Shown in pieces: positions 49,855 through 61,270 of a DNA stretch of 64,000 nt. A model generated the notes under the pieces. That model searched no databases. It was not told where the DNA came from and saw only the letters and a list, made by a program, of their open reading frames with translations. The DNA lies in assembly GCA_965153355.1 (NCBI GenBank), contig OZ231127.1, forward strand, positions 4,960,001 to 5,024,000. Reading direction: 5' to 3'. The position numbers and the translations under genes are program-made. The first letter of the stretch is position 1; every line of letters starts with the position of its first letter. The DNA comes from Flaccisagitta enflata (taxonomy: Eukaryota; Chaetognatha; Sagittoidea; Aphragmophora).

Positions 49855-50529
49855 ATATTTTAAGCATGTTTTGTCTTCTAAATGTGTCAAAGAATGATAA
49901 AAAATACTAAAACTCCTTTAATAGTATGTAATCTAATATGTGACTACCCATTTGGGGTGTGTTACAGGATTTTTTGCTGGTATAGACCCTCTGGAATCAC
50001 TGCAAAATGATGACTTATGCCAATTATAGATAGTTGTGTATTTCCAATCATGGCTTTGATCTTAGATTGGGTTGGCTGTGAAATCGTAGTTGTGGAATGG
50101 TTAGGTGAATCCCCTGGGCACCATAGATAGCTACCCTGATACCCCCACAAGTTAATTGGGCTCCGTATAGGTAGCAAAAATAACCAAAAATAGCCATAAA
50201 TGACAAAAATGCTTAAAAATTCAAAATTTTTGGTATGTTTTTCACAGAAAATCTTAGTAATTGATCCAGTTCACTCAGCTATAATGTATAGACATGGGTT
50301 TTGCTGAAAAACAGCCAAAGGCTGCATCGGGAGCCCGCAAAAGACCCAAAATGGCTAAAAAAGGTCTTAAAATGACTTATTCTACGCTATGATAAAAACA
50401 TCAAGAATAATATAATCTTTCTTCCAAACCTTATAGTACCCAAGAATGTAGCCTCAGTAAAGTGTAAGAAAGTAGAAACAGTAAAAAAATATGGCCCTGA
50501 GCATGGTTTAAGCCCAAATACACTTATTT

Positions 50530-51285
50530 TTTGTCCTCGACGATCAGTTTACGTCGAGGACTATAACATAGCCTTGATCGTGTAGTAAGCCGTCTGTTGT
50601 TGTTGTGTCAACCCTTAAAAACTTGAGAACCACAACTCAGATGTTGATGAAACTTGGTCAGGGTTATTTTAAGGGCATTACTTCACTGTGTAACAACTTT
50701 CAAACAACATTCATAATTCTGAGTATTGGTTTAGAAGATATATGAGTATTTTGCTAGTAATATTAATTCCCGGACTTGCACAATTTACATAGGGGAACGG
50801 TGGTAAAGGTTCACTAATGTTGTTCAAACTTGTTGTAAATGTTTATTTGGTCAATCTTTCAAAGCTCCTGCAAGATTCCATAATTCTGAGTATTGGTTTA
50901 GAAGATATAAGGGTATTTTGCTAGTAATATTAATTCCTAGATTTGTGCAATTTACATTGGTGAACCTTAACTAACATTGAAAAAATTTTTTTTTTTTTGA
51001 AATTTTTATTTTTTTTGAAAAAAAAATTTTTTTTTTGAAAATTTTGTTTTTCTTTTTGGACTTTAAGGTATGCAATTGGTAGCCGGGTCAGACTGAGTAG
51101 CCGGGTCAGACTGAGTAGCTGGGTCAGACTGAGTAGCTGGGTCAGACTGAGTAGCCGGATCAGACTGAGTAGCCGGATCAGACTGAGTAGCCGGATCAGA
51201 CTGAGTAGCCGGGTCGGACTGAGTAGCCGGGTCAAACTGAGTAGCCGGGTCGGACACCAAATAGACTACAGTCGAGGACTGTTGT
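50530..51285. repeat. repeat block with GTCGAGGAC ends and 18-bp minisatellite
   Basis: GTCCTCGACGATCAG on the left and CAGTCGAGGACTG on the right are inverted. AATTCTGAGTATTGGTTTAG with about 85 bp of context occurs twice. At 51079-51255 are about ten units of AGCCGGGTCAGACTGAGT. Confidence 0.75.
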
Positions 51286-51290
51286 TTTTA

Positions 51291-51781
51291 AGCTTTTTTT
51301 TTATAAGAACCAAGTTTATAAGAATGTTAGGCTTCAAATCGTTAAAAATTTAAGAACATAATAAGAACATTGGAAGGCTTCATTTCTTCAAAAATTTAAG
51401 AACATTAGGCTTAAAATCCTAAAAATCTAAGAACATTTTTTTTCCTGGGCTTTTTTTAATCAATTGTTCTTTGTAACTGAACAGACTCTGTATCTCTTCT
51501 GTTCAGCAAATCATGTCTCTCTTTATTTAGCATATTTTTCTACTTTCATTGATCTTAATTCATTTAGAACGTTAAAATCTGCTACTTTATTGTTTCATTG
51601 ACATTTTACTTCATTTTCTCCTTAATGAGAAACTGAAAACTAATTAAGAACGTTCTTAATTGAAGGTTAAAAAGTATATTTAAATTAAGAACAATTTAAG
51701 AACATTCAAACCTTAAAACTGCTCAAAATTTAAGAACATTGAAGGCTTGCTCAAAAAATGACGTTCTTATAAAAAAAAAAG
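51291..51781. mobile_element. TIR element rich in AAGAACATT
   Basis: Ends GCTTTTTTTTTATAAGAAC and GTTCTTATAAAAAAAAAAGT are inverted. The inside has repeated AAGAACATTAGGCTT and TTAAGAACATT. Confidence 0.75.
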
Positions 51782-51803
51782 TGTAGCAGCCCAGAGGCAG
51801 TAA

Positions 51804-52372
51804 GTAGTCAGCGGTACCTGTGCCCTGCTTGAGTAGTGTGTGATTAAAGTTGAGGGGGAGCAGGGCAGCGGCCCTGAAGGAAATGAAGTCTGTCTGTCCG
51901 TCCATCCGTCCGTCCGTTCATCCCCCTGCCCCATCCTCAGGGCTACGTCTCCTTTGGGGCTTATTCTGACCCAAATTCACCTAAATCGCCCAAATCCAAG
52001 CAATATGGCCCAAATCTAGGCAAAATGGCCTAAATTCAAGCAAAATGGCCCAAATATTGCCAGAAAACCCCAATTTTGGCCTGGGGTACATCATTTTGGC
52101 CATTAGGACCCATATTGGTGCCTCCAATACCTAGATTCTGACCAGATTTGGGCCATTTTGCTTCGATTTGGGCCATTTTGCTTAGATTTGCGCCATATTG
52201 CTTGGATTTAGGCTATTCAGCAGAATGTGGGTCAGAATAGGCCCCAGAGGAGACAAAGCCCAGAGGATGGAGCAGGGGGGACAGATGGACGTACCTACAA
52301 ACATACGGACAGACAAACAGATTCCCCGTGTGTTCTATAGGACTTCATCCCCTTTGGGACCACTGCTCAGAC
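51804..52372 (-). mobile_element. family A-like element with internal inversion
   Basis: Tail TCAGCGGTACC, arm AGGGCAGCGGCCCTGAAGG, GTCC repeats, then CAAATCCAAGCAATATGGCC-type units that appear on the other strand after about 52100, ending TAGGACTTCATCCCCTTTGG. The arrangement resembles the copy at 61-520. Confidence 0.8.
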
Positions 52373-52749
52373 CTTAAATAGAGAGAAATAGCCCAAAATG
52401 ACCAGAATGTTAAGGTCCTTTTTTGGCTGTTTTGGGTCCCTCGCAGGCGCCCAATTGAAGCCACTGGCCATTTTCCAGCCATACATAATAACTGAGTGAA
52501 CTGGATCACTGACTGGGATTTTCTGTTAAAACTTACCCAAAATTTTGAATTTTTAAGCATTTTTGCCATTTTTGGCTTTTTTTGCCGCCTATATGTGGGC
52601 CGAGTAACTTGTAGGGCCATCAGGGTGGCTATCTATGGTGCTCAGGGGCTTCACCTAACCTTACCCCAACTACAATTTCATAGCTAGCCCAATCTGAGAC
52701 CAAAGCCATGATGGGAAACACACCAATATCACAATATGATTTTAACTAC

Positions 52750-52968
52750 TTAACACCCCTTACAAAATTAGGCGAACTGGGAGTTTTTCTTCAAATCATT
52801 CTCCTGTCTAAACGGTTTGAGCTACAGATGCCAGATTGGACTCAAATGAAAGATATTTTAATTTTCTTTCATTTGAGTCCAATCTGGCATCTGTAGCTCA
52901 AACCGTTTAGACAGGAGAATGATTTGAAGAAAAACTCCCAGTTCGCCTAATTTTGTAAGGGGTGTTAA
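52750..52968. mobile_element. perfect 102-bp inverted repeat, hairpin element
   Basis: 52750-52851 is the exact reverse complement of 52867-52968 with a 15-nt loop (ends TTAACACCCCTTACAAAATT). It is absent from the other arm of the large inverted duplication, so it is an insertion. Confidence 0.95.
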
Positions 52969-53340
52969 AACTGGCAAAAGTCATCATTTTGCAGTGATTC
53001 TAGAGGGTCTATACCCGCAAAAAATCCTGTATCACACCCCAAACGGGTACTCACATATCAGATTACATACTATTAAATGAGTTTTAGTATTTCTTATCAT
53101 TTTTTGACACATTTAGAAGACAAAATATGCTTAAAATATTAAAAAGTCGCTTTTTCTGGGTTTTCATGCTCTTGGGGTAGGGGGGGTGGAGGGCTAGGCT
53201 GAAACTGTTCCGAAGGCCCTGAAACTTGGTATACCATCTAATCTCATCATATTAGCATGTATTCTTCACCTGCAACTTGATCCGTTGACTAAGGTGCATT
53301 ACCCCCACCCCAATACTATGGCTATGGAAAGCTTATCCCC

Positions 53341-53514
53341 AACAAGGCCGGATACACGGCTACCCCAGTCGTGGTGTGGTGGGCAGCTGCATTGGAGGTC
53401 ACTCTGATCTTTTGGCATATGAGGTCAAAGATCAAAACCCAAACGGACGTGGACTAATGGATGATTGGTGACCGACAAAGCAGGGTGTAGAGTCGCATAG
53501 AACAAGACTAAAAA
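53341..53514 (+). mobile_element. family B element
   Basis: AACAAGGCCGGATACACGGC, GGGCAGCTGCATTGG, AGAGTCGCATAGAACAAGAC then TAAAA. Starts just outside the right arm of the large inverted duplication. Confidence 0.9.
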
Positions 53515-53551
53515 CACCTAAAAACAACCCCTTACATGGTACCCCAAGAGC

Positions 53552-53680
53552 GAACGGTTGGGCAAGGGCAATAATGGAAAAACCGCATGCAATTCTAAAA
53601 TATTACTGACGGACGAACGAATGGACGGACGGAGGGACCGACCGACTGACCAACTGACAGAGCAAGGTGTAGAGTGGTGT
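53552..53680 (+). mobile_element. family B element, fragment
   Basis: GAACGGTTGGGCAAGGGCAA, CCGCATGCAATTCTAAAA, GGACGGACGGAGGGACCGAC, CAAGGTGTAGAGTGG. Both termini are gone. Confidence 0.65.
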
Positions 53681-53830
53681 GACCGCTATACAAATCAATC
53701 GATCAGCGCTTTGGATTCCTGCACAATTTTTAAAAATAAAAGACACCCTTAAAATTCCAGGTTAATTGCATGGCGCGCGTTGATGAACCCTTCTACCAAT
53801 CCTTTTGCTCTTGGGCAACGGACAGATATT

Positions 53831-54147
53831 CAGTCAATGGACAAAACATAATAGGTATTTATATCATACCATTGATATTGATCCAACTTACTGTTTACAA
53901 ACAAAATATTGTTTGCAACAATCAAATGTTGATATATCAGCCCAGCCGACTGAAATGAACAAAATCTTGTTTGGAATCATTGGTAGTTTGAATCACAGCT
54001 GGCTGTAATGCTCTAATTTTGTTAAATTTCAACCAGCTGTAATTTCAACAAGCAGTTGTTGCACACAAGATTTTGTTTACATACAGTAAGTTGGATCAAA
54101 GATATTGATATGATGAATATACCTATTATGTTATGTCCACTGATTGT
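53831..54147. mobile_element. fold-back MITE
   Basis: CAGTCAATGGACAAAACATA, ATAGGTATTTATATCAT and GATCCAACTTACTGTTTACA are inverted at 54060-54147 (ATTATGTTATGTCCACTGAT). Arms of about 90-110 bp. Confidence 0.8.
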
Positions 54148-54396
54148 ATACCTACGGACACACTCTTCTCAGAAAGCATGCGACTCAAGCGACTCAAAAA
54201 AAAAGGTGGTTATAACCTGAAGCAAAAAAGATCCTCTTGAAAATTTACTAGTTCTTTGTAAACACAGAATTCGCGCGTCCAGAAGAAAAAATAGCGAGAA
54301 TGCGACTAAAATCAGATGTCGTCACTGAGGAAAAAACATTTTGAGTGTGAGCAAGAGGTGACTGTATGTATGATAAGCAGCTTTTAATATTGTGTT

Positions 54397-54617
54397 TACA
54401 GTCCCAGACATGCGACTGTAGAACTCGCCATGTTGGTCTGTTAGTCAGGCCGTTGGTCTGTCAGCTGGTCACTTATTTTTTTTTTTTTTAAAGATTTTTT
54501 GTTCATGTCATTCGCCAACTTTAGTTTTTCCTTTTTGGGCATTTAAATGGGTGATTATTACTGCTCATGCTCCTGCCCACAAGCATGCAACTTAGGTAGC
54601 TGTTTATCCGGCCTTGT
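54397..54617 (-). mobile_element. family B element, diverged
   Basis: CAGACATGCGACTGTAGAAC to TGTTTATCCGGCCTTG. Confidence 0.8.
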
Positions 54618-54774
54618 TTCTTTTTGTTTCAATTTCTTCTCTGAAACTAAAATAAAGAAATCATCTTTCAATGTCAATTTGAGCAAATACATGTATTCGA
54701 ATATTTTGCATTTTCAAGGGTGAAATAGTCGAAGAGACTTTTTCGGTTTTTTTTCCTTTGTCATTTTCGACGAA

Positions 54775-54778
<4 letters not shown>

Positions 54779-54847
<69 letters not shown>

Positions 54848-54955
54848 TCGCCCTTCCTCTTTCTCTATATGCTTCCAAACGTGTGGGTGTCAAATCTTGA
54901 CTATGTTTGCGCCGCGCCCCAGACAAAATCATTCTAAGTCATTGATTTTCTGCTC
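54779..54955. repeat. (CT)n with a duplicated flank
   Basis: The flank GCGCCCCAGACAAAATC..AAGTCATTGATTTTCTGCT recurs at about 57412-57452 behind a short (CT)n at 57306, so a 150-bp segment is duplicated. Confidence 0.85.
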
Positions 54956-55020
54956 AACAGACTTTGTCGGACAACTTAGCTATTAACAAGGCCCGATAGT
55001 GTATAACGGGTACTATAGAA

Positions 55021-55347
55021 AAAAGGCCAGATACACGGCAATCCAGTCGCGGACAGTTGGGAGGGAGTCATGATGCGAAAACAGCAAGGAATTCAACAAG
55101 GCCAACACCTATAACTCGCGTGCGAGACTTACAGATTGACTTTGAATGATTTATCATACCCTTAAAATAACTTAAAGAAATAAGATTGATAAAAAAGTAA
55201 AAGTGTGACAGACCGAGAGACGGACAAAGCGAGGTATGGAGTCGCGTGCACGCGAATAAAAATTTGATGGATGGACGGACCAACAGACGGAGAGATGTAC
55301 CAACCAATACGGCAAGGTATAGAGTCGCTTGCCCGCGACTAAAAAAA
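55021..55347 (+). mobile_element. family B element interrupted by family C
   Basis: AAAAGGCCAGATACACGGCA at the left, CGCTTGCCCGCGACTAAAAA at the right, with a family C element at 55095-55262 in the middle. Confidence 0.88.
55095..55262 (-). mobile_element. family C element nested in a family B element
   Basis: AACAAGGCCAACACCTATAA to GCGTGCACGCGAATAAAAA, with only a few decayed TGACTTTAAA units. It interrupts the family B copy 55021-55347 inside its AATTCAAAAATGTGAC-type middle. Confidence 0.88.
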
Positions 55348-55388
55348 GATCAACGCAAGTGGTACAGCTGAAAACGCAAAGATTTGAA

Positions 55389-55445
55389 CTAGTCGCGGAC
55401 ACACGCGTCTACACCTAGCTTTGTCGGTCGTGGGTCCATTTGTAG
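55389..55445 (-). mobile_element. family B element, end fragment
   Basis: CTAGTCGCGGACACACGCGT, CTTTGTCGGTCGTGGGTCC. Only the TAGTCGCG end is present. Confidence 0.7.
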
Positions 55446-55614
55446 CAACATTACCTGTCCGTAACATCGTTTAACTACCGTTATTTTGTCTTTTTCGTGG
55501 AATTTCATGGAAAGCTAGTTTTTTGTCATGTTAAAAATTACTTTCACTTAATTGATCACTTGGATTTACCCAGCTTTAATAACTTCGCTAAATCAAAAAT
55601 CTATAGCCATGTTG

Positions 55615-55770
55615 AAAAGGGCCGGATACACGGCCACCAGTTGCGGACGGATGGGCAGGGGCGGATATGCGCGTTTTCCCACTTTTCGACTCAATCATTA
55701 GGGACCAACGGACGGACCGACGGACGGACGGACAAAGCCTCTTATAGAGTTGCGTGTCCGCAACTAAAAA
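55615..55770 (+). mobile_element. family B element
   Basis: AAAGGGCCGGATACACGGCC to TGCGTGTCCGCAACTAAAAA. Nearly the same subfamily as the copies at 25479 and 30133. Confidence 0.92.
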
Positions 55771-56557
55771 CCTAATTTTTAGAAGGGTTTTAAGTCCCTT
55801 CTGACGGGTTTTTCTTTTTTAGAAAAAAAAAACTATTCTGATCCCTTATTGCGGGTTTCGCCTGTACATCAACAAATATCATTGATTGGCCTAATTTCGT
55901 GACACACTTTACCCCAGACTAGATGAAATATAAGCCTCCTCGCTTTCTGCCTTTATTTGACTTTTAGCTTAAGCCTTAAAGGTTTATTTCCTTTTTTTTT
56001 TTCAAATTTATTTTTTGGTGTCCGGGTCTATGCCAATCTAGGAATATGGCGAATGTCGTCTGAGGCCTGAGGAATGAGGAATCCCGTAGCTTGGCTTTAA
56101 GAGCTTTAGGTTGTCTTTACCATCTAGCTCATAAATATACGGACAGCTGGATCAGGATTTGCATTTTGGCTCACTGAATGAAATATATATCCCAATAAAT
56201 TCATTTTTAGTAATCATATGGTATTTTGATCTATCAAGAACTTCTGTAACAAGTTTCTATTGGATTGGTCTATGATTTTTCAACTAAAATCAGTGTATCC
56301 TTTATTTTTCAGTAAGCCACAAAAAGTCATTGATTTTTCTTTTGTTTTCAGTTGATATTAGATAATTTTAGAGCAATATGTTTAACTTCAGCCTCCAATA
56401 TTTTCAATATTCAAAATGTTTGGTAAAAATGTGATCTAATGAGGTCAAGCAGAATGATTTTTGTCAATCTATTTGGATTTAGGAGCTCTTTCTAAGTAGG
56501 TTGTCATTAAATGATTTCAACAGAAAACCTTTGAATTCACTTTTGGTTAAATGACAG

Positions 56558-56977
56558 TTTTTGTCGCAAGGCACGCGACTTCACAAATCTGCTTTGTCGG
56601 TCCGGCCCGTCCGCTCTGTCTGTCGGTCTGTCCAAGGGTCCGGCTCCACGGTCCGCTCCACAGCACTTTACTTTTTTGTACTATAACGTCAACTCTTAGG
56701 TCATTTTAAGTCATTTTAAGTCATTTATAGTTATTTTAAGTCATTTTGAGTCAGTCTAAGTCATTTTAAGTCATTTTAAGTCATTTTAAGTCATTTTAAG
56801 TTATTTTAAGTCATTTTAAGTTATTTTAAGTTATTTTTGGTTTTTTGTTTTTTTAGTCATTTTAAGTCAATTTTGGTCATTTTAGGTCATTCTAAGTCAT
56901 TGAAAGTCATTCTAAGTCATTCTAAGTCACTCTTTGTCTGTAAGTCTCGCACGCGACTTATAGGTGTTGGCCTTGTT
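56558..56977 (+). mobile_element. family C element
   Basis: TTTTTGTCGCAAGGCACGCG start, GTCC/GTCTGTC repeats, TTTACTTTTTTGTACTATAA, about 25 units of GTCATTTTAA, then CTCGCACGCGACTTATAGGT and TTGGCCTTGTT. Confidence 0.93.
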
Positions 56978-57456
56978 CTTCAAAACGCTCTCATTTCCAA
57001 ACGGATTGAGCTACTGAGCTTTTCTTGGTCTTGGATGGAAGATTTTTTGTCATAGTTTGTTGATCTACTTTCATTTTTCTATTGGAAATTAAAGTTTAGC
57101 TGCTATGAATATGGGTAGGTGTCCGTATATTTATGAGCTAGATAGTATGTTCTAGCTATCTATGTACTCAATATACTGTGCGGTATAACGATCTACTTGG
57201 AATGATTTTGAAAAAAAATATTGGAGAATTGTACAATCAATCAAAAGGCTATCAGATACTTATGAAGATAAAAATGTCCAAGATACTTTTTCAGAAGAAT
57301 TAAAGACTCTCTCTCTCTCTCTCTCTCTCCTGCCAGTCGCTCTTCCTTTTTTCTCTGTATGAATCCAAAAGTGTGCAAGTGGGTGTCAAATCAAGTTTTT
57401 GTTTGCACCGCGCCCCAGACAAAATCGATTTAAGTCATTGATTTTCTGCTTTAGCA

Positions 57457-57612
57457 TTTTTAGTAGCGGACACGCAACTCTATAAGGGGCTTTGTCCGTT
57501 CGTCCGTCGGTCGGTTGGTCGGTCCGTCACGCTCGAGTTGAAAAGTGGGAAAACGCGCATTTCCGCCCCTGCCCACCCGTCCGCAACTGGTGGCCGTGTT
57601 TCCGGCCTTGTT
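57457..57612 (-). mobile_element. family B element
   Basis: TTTTTAGTAGCGGACACGCA to GTGTTTCCGGCCTTGTT. Confidence 0.92.
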
Positions 57613-58460
57613 AGGCCAGGTTGTGTAATTGGCAAGACCAGAATGATACGTGATGTTGGGCAGGAGTAGCCAATGAGTTGCGATGACCTAGTGGGTAATG
57701 AGCTTTTTGGGCAGATGGAGCTAGGCCAAAAAGAACAGCCCAAAGGGCGATGCCCTCTGCTCTATCGGCATGTGCTGAGTTATGTCTTATGATGTCATAG
57801 GAATGATCAAATGATTTGAGCTCTGTGAAGGCTGATCTATGATATGAGACAGCTGATTTGAAGACAGTCAGATATGAGGCCTCAGATAAGCTAATTTGCA
57901 AGCTGGGAGGGAGACAAGGCTGATTTGATGTCTGATATAGGGCTGATTTGAGATCTAACCAATCGACCAAAGGCTATATGGGGCCCAAATCCGTTGCAGA
58001 CATTACCCTGTACAAACGAAACTGAAATATAAAAAGTTATCCCCCAAAAGTAGCCCCCCTTCCTACATTTTCAACCACATGGGATACAATTTTAGCATTT
58101 TCATAATCTTTCGTTTCTTAATCTACGTGTTTGTTTTTGTTTGTTTTTTACTTGCGTGTGTGTCTGTAGTGGGGTGCCACAATTTTTGAGGGGTTAACTT
58201 CTTTTTTTTCTCGAGTGTGTGTCTGTAGTGGGGGTGCTACACTTTTTGAGGGGTTTACTTCTTGTATTTCACTTTTGTCTGTAGACTAAATGACATATGA
58301 TCTCCTTTCTCGCTTTCTGTCTTTATTTGTTGATAGGCTCAAAGGTTTTTCCGTCTCAAAGGCAATGGCAAACATTGCCTGAGGTATCCAATAGCTGGGC
58401 AGCAACAGTTTTAGGTCGTATTTTAGATAACGGAAGAATTTCATACGTCTGAGACACGCG

Positions 58461-58836
<376 letters not shown>

Positions 58837-58857
58837 TGCTATATGGATTTACCAATG

Positions 58858-59671
58858 CTTTTTAGTCGCGTGCACGCGACTCTACAACCCGCTTTGTCCG
58901 TCGGTCGGTTGGTCGGTCTGTCACACTTTACTTTTTTTATCGCTTTTATTTCTTTAAGTCATTTTTAGTCATTCTAAGTCATTTTAAGTCATTCTAAGTC
59001 ATTTTAAGTCATTCTGAGTCATTCTAAGTCATTTTAAGTCATTTCAAGTCGTTATTGTCATTTTAGTAAATTTAGTCCTTTGCATCATTTTCAGTCATTC
59101 TAAGTCATTTTCAGTCATTTTTAGTGATTCTGAGTCATTTTAAGTCATTCTTAGTAATTTTGAGTCATTCAGTCATTTTTGTGATTTAAGTCAATATAGT
59201 CCTTAACATCATTTTAAATCATTTTAAGTCATTTTAAGTCATTTTAAGTCATTCTTAGTCATTCCAAGTAATTCTAAGTCATTTTAAGTCATTTTAAGTC
59301 ATATCAAGTCGTTCTTAGTCATTTTAAGTCATTCTAAGTCATTATTGACATCTTAGTCAATATAGTCCTTTACATCATTTTAAGTCATTTTAGGTCATTC
59401 TAAGTCGTTGTAAGTCGTTCTAAGTCATTTTAAGTCACTGCAAGTCATTGTAAGTCATTCTTAGTCGTTTTAAGTCAATCTAAGCCATTTTGAGTCATTC
59501 TTAGTCATTATACTTCATTATTGTCAGTTTAGTCAATATTGTCCTTTACATCATTTTAAGTCATTCTAAGTCCTTCTTAGTCAGTCTAAGGCGATCAAAA
59601 AGATACAATTAGGAGTCAGGTCAATTCATATATTTTAGTCTTGCACGCGACTTATAGGTGTTGGCCTTGTT
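58858..59671 (+). mobile_element. family C element with the longest 10-bp array
   Basis: Start as in the copy at 58613, then about 60 imperfect GTCATTCTAA/GTCATTTTAA units in a higher-order pattern (ATAGTCCTTTACATCATTTT recurs about every 150-180 bp), ending CTTGCACGCGACTTATAGGT and TTGGCCTTGTT. Confidence 0.93.
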
Positions 59672-60184
59672 CGTATTTGAACGAGCATTTCGCTAAAATC
59701 AGCCCAGCATAAAGTTTTGTTTGCTTTCGTTCTACGCTAGTTCTTGAAAATTCCAATTCGAAGTGAATCGCTTAGGTTTGCTTTTTTTCAATAATAAGTA
59801 AACACTACAAAGAGGAAGGTGCCCCGGTCGTATACAAACTGTTCAAGCGATCAAATCAGTCAGTTGGTCGGTCCGTTTCTTTGGCTCTATTAAAATGATT
59901 GAATGGTTTGTCAGTCATTGATTCAAAAAATTAGCACAGGCATTTTTATGCATGAATAAATCTTTGACATGCAACCAACAAAGAACGACTGTATTCTCAA
60001 TTTTACTTGTCTCTTACCTAAATTACCTTATTTCACTGTAAGTACCCACCAAGTACCCACAAGTACCCCGCAGCTCTTCGGTAGGGTTTGAAGGGGTTTT
60101 TGGGCAGCGGCCCCGAAGGGGTTGATGACCTATGCTTTTACACATATGGGGAATTTTCTCTTTCTCCTTCTTCTTCTCCTCTTC

Positions 60185-61194
60185 TACGGTGAGCCGCATT
60201 AAAAACAGGACAGTTTGTATCAATGGCATTTTATTGCACAAAAATGGATTATTCAAACCAAATACAGATGAATACATCGCTCATGTGTTTGTAGTTGATG
60301 GATCCACCTTCGGCCTGGATGACAAGCTCCATAGAACGTGGCATCAAGGCAAATATGTTGGCGAGGTAGTCTATGGTGAGGCGGCACCAGACTGTAAAAG
60401 TAACTATGGAAAAGGACACTTTGTATTGCTAGTTTCGGCTTAACTATTGGCCTGAGACACAAAAAATTCATGACCGTTTGAAAGCCCTGCAAGAAATCTT
60501 TCAAATGCGACGTTGCTGGTCATTGTAGCTTTAATCGTTTAGAAATGGCATAGGTTTGAAGAAAAAAATCACTAATTAAAAAAAGTGCTCATTTCAAATT
60601 TTTCCTAAATGCAATCTAAGTCTTTCTGTTTTTGTCAATGATGACGCTTAGGATTGTCTTTAATATTCGATATCCATGGGCAAATTAAAGAGCTTTGAAT
60701 TCTCTTTAAAATGGCGCCAAGAACAAATATCCAACTCAACATGTTTGATTTTTATGTTAAAATAAAGATAACCCCTTAAAATCACGTAGTAAATTTCCAA
60801 ATTTCTGACAACCTGTCTCCATCCTAATGCCATTTCTAAACGGTTAGAGTTAAGACATTCAGAAAGGTCTCATTTGAAAGATCTTTCGCAGAGCTTCAAA
60901 ATGGTCATTGATTTTGCTATGTTATTCTCATTGCATGGATGTGATACACTGACAAACAAGTAGGTCGCTTTTTGTTTTTTGCCATAGTTAGTTCTTTTCC
61001 CATTTCATTTTTGATAGCTTCTCCTCAAAGCGTCACTGCGTCCAAACGAATTGACCAATTGAAACGCGGTTTGCAGCAAACGCTTCATCTTTCCAAGAGC
61101 TTCAAATTGGTCACCAATAAAGATATGATTCTATTATTTTGAGCCGAGAAACATAAGAAAATGTACTGTCCTGTTTTTTATGCGCCGCACTGTA
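60185..61194 (-). mobile_element. Tc1/mariner-type element, decayed
   Basis: Terminal inverted repeats of 28 bp (CGGTGAGCCGCATTAAAAAC... and ...TTTTTTATGCGCCGCACTG) flanked by TA on both sides, as expected for the superfamily. A transposase end is visible on the minus strand near 60249-60400. About 1.0 kb, most of the transposase missing or decayed. Confidence 0.85.
60249..60400 (-). pseudogene. Tc1/mariner transposase C-terminal remnant
   Basis: Reads VWCRLTIDYLANIFALMPRS, MELVIQAEGGSINY and a stop at 60249. This resembles the end of Tc1-like transposases (W.RL..Y, SMPRR...VI.A.GG.T.Y). No catalytic DDE residues remain in this piece. Confidence 0.7.
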
Positions 61195-61270
61195 GGTCCC
61201 CCCTCAAATCCAAGTCTCAAAGCCCAAATTCCAATCTCGAGGACCATATCTCAGTCTCTAGGGCTAAGGG

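Larger units (their letters stand above)
49472..53335. repeat. 3.9-kb inverted duplication
   Basis: Left arm about 49472-50375 and right arm about 52380-53335 are inverted copies (GGGGTAATGCACCTTAGTCA versus its complement near 53290; GTATAGACCCTCTGGAATCA versus the complement near 53005). The arms are diverged by substitutions. Each arm has its own insertion, and the 2-kb centre holds other repeats. Confidence 0.9.
60096..61270 (+). mobile_element. family A element carrying a nested Tc1/mariner element
   Basis: Left arm TTTTTGGGCAGCGGCCCCGA at 60096, TTGATGACCTATGC and CTTCTTCTCC repeats to 60184. After the nested element (to 61194) the family A minisatellite resumes (CAAATCCAAGTCTCAAAGCC) to about 61265. 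The right arm is missing. Confidence 0.85.

Noticed and set aside
60132-60443. 103-codon plus-strand frame
   Set aside because: Opposite strand of a Tc1/mariner transposase remnant, joined to a family A arm; chance open frame.
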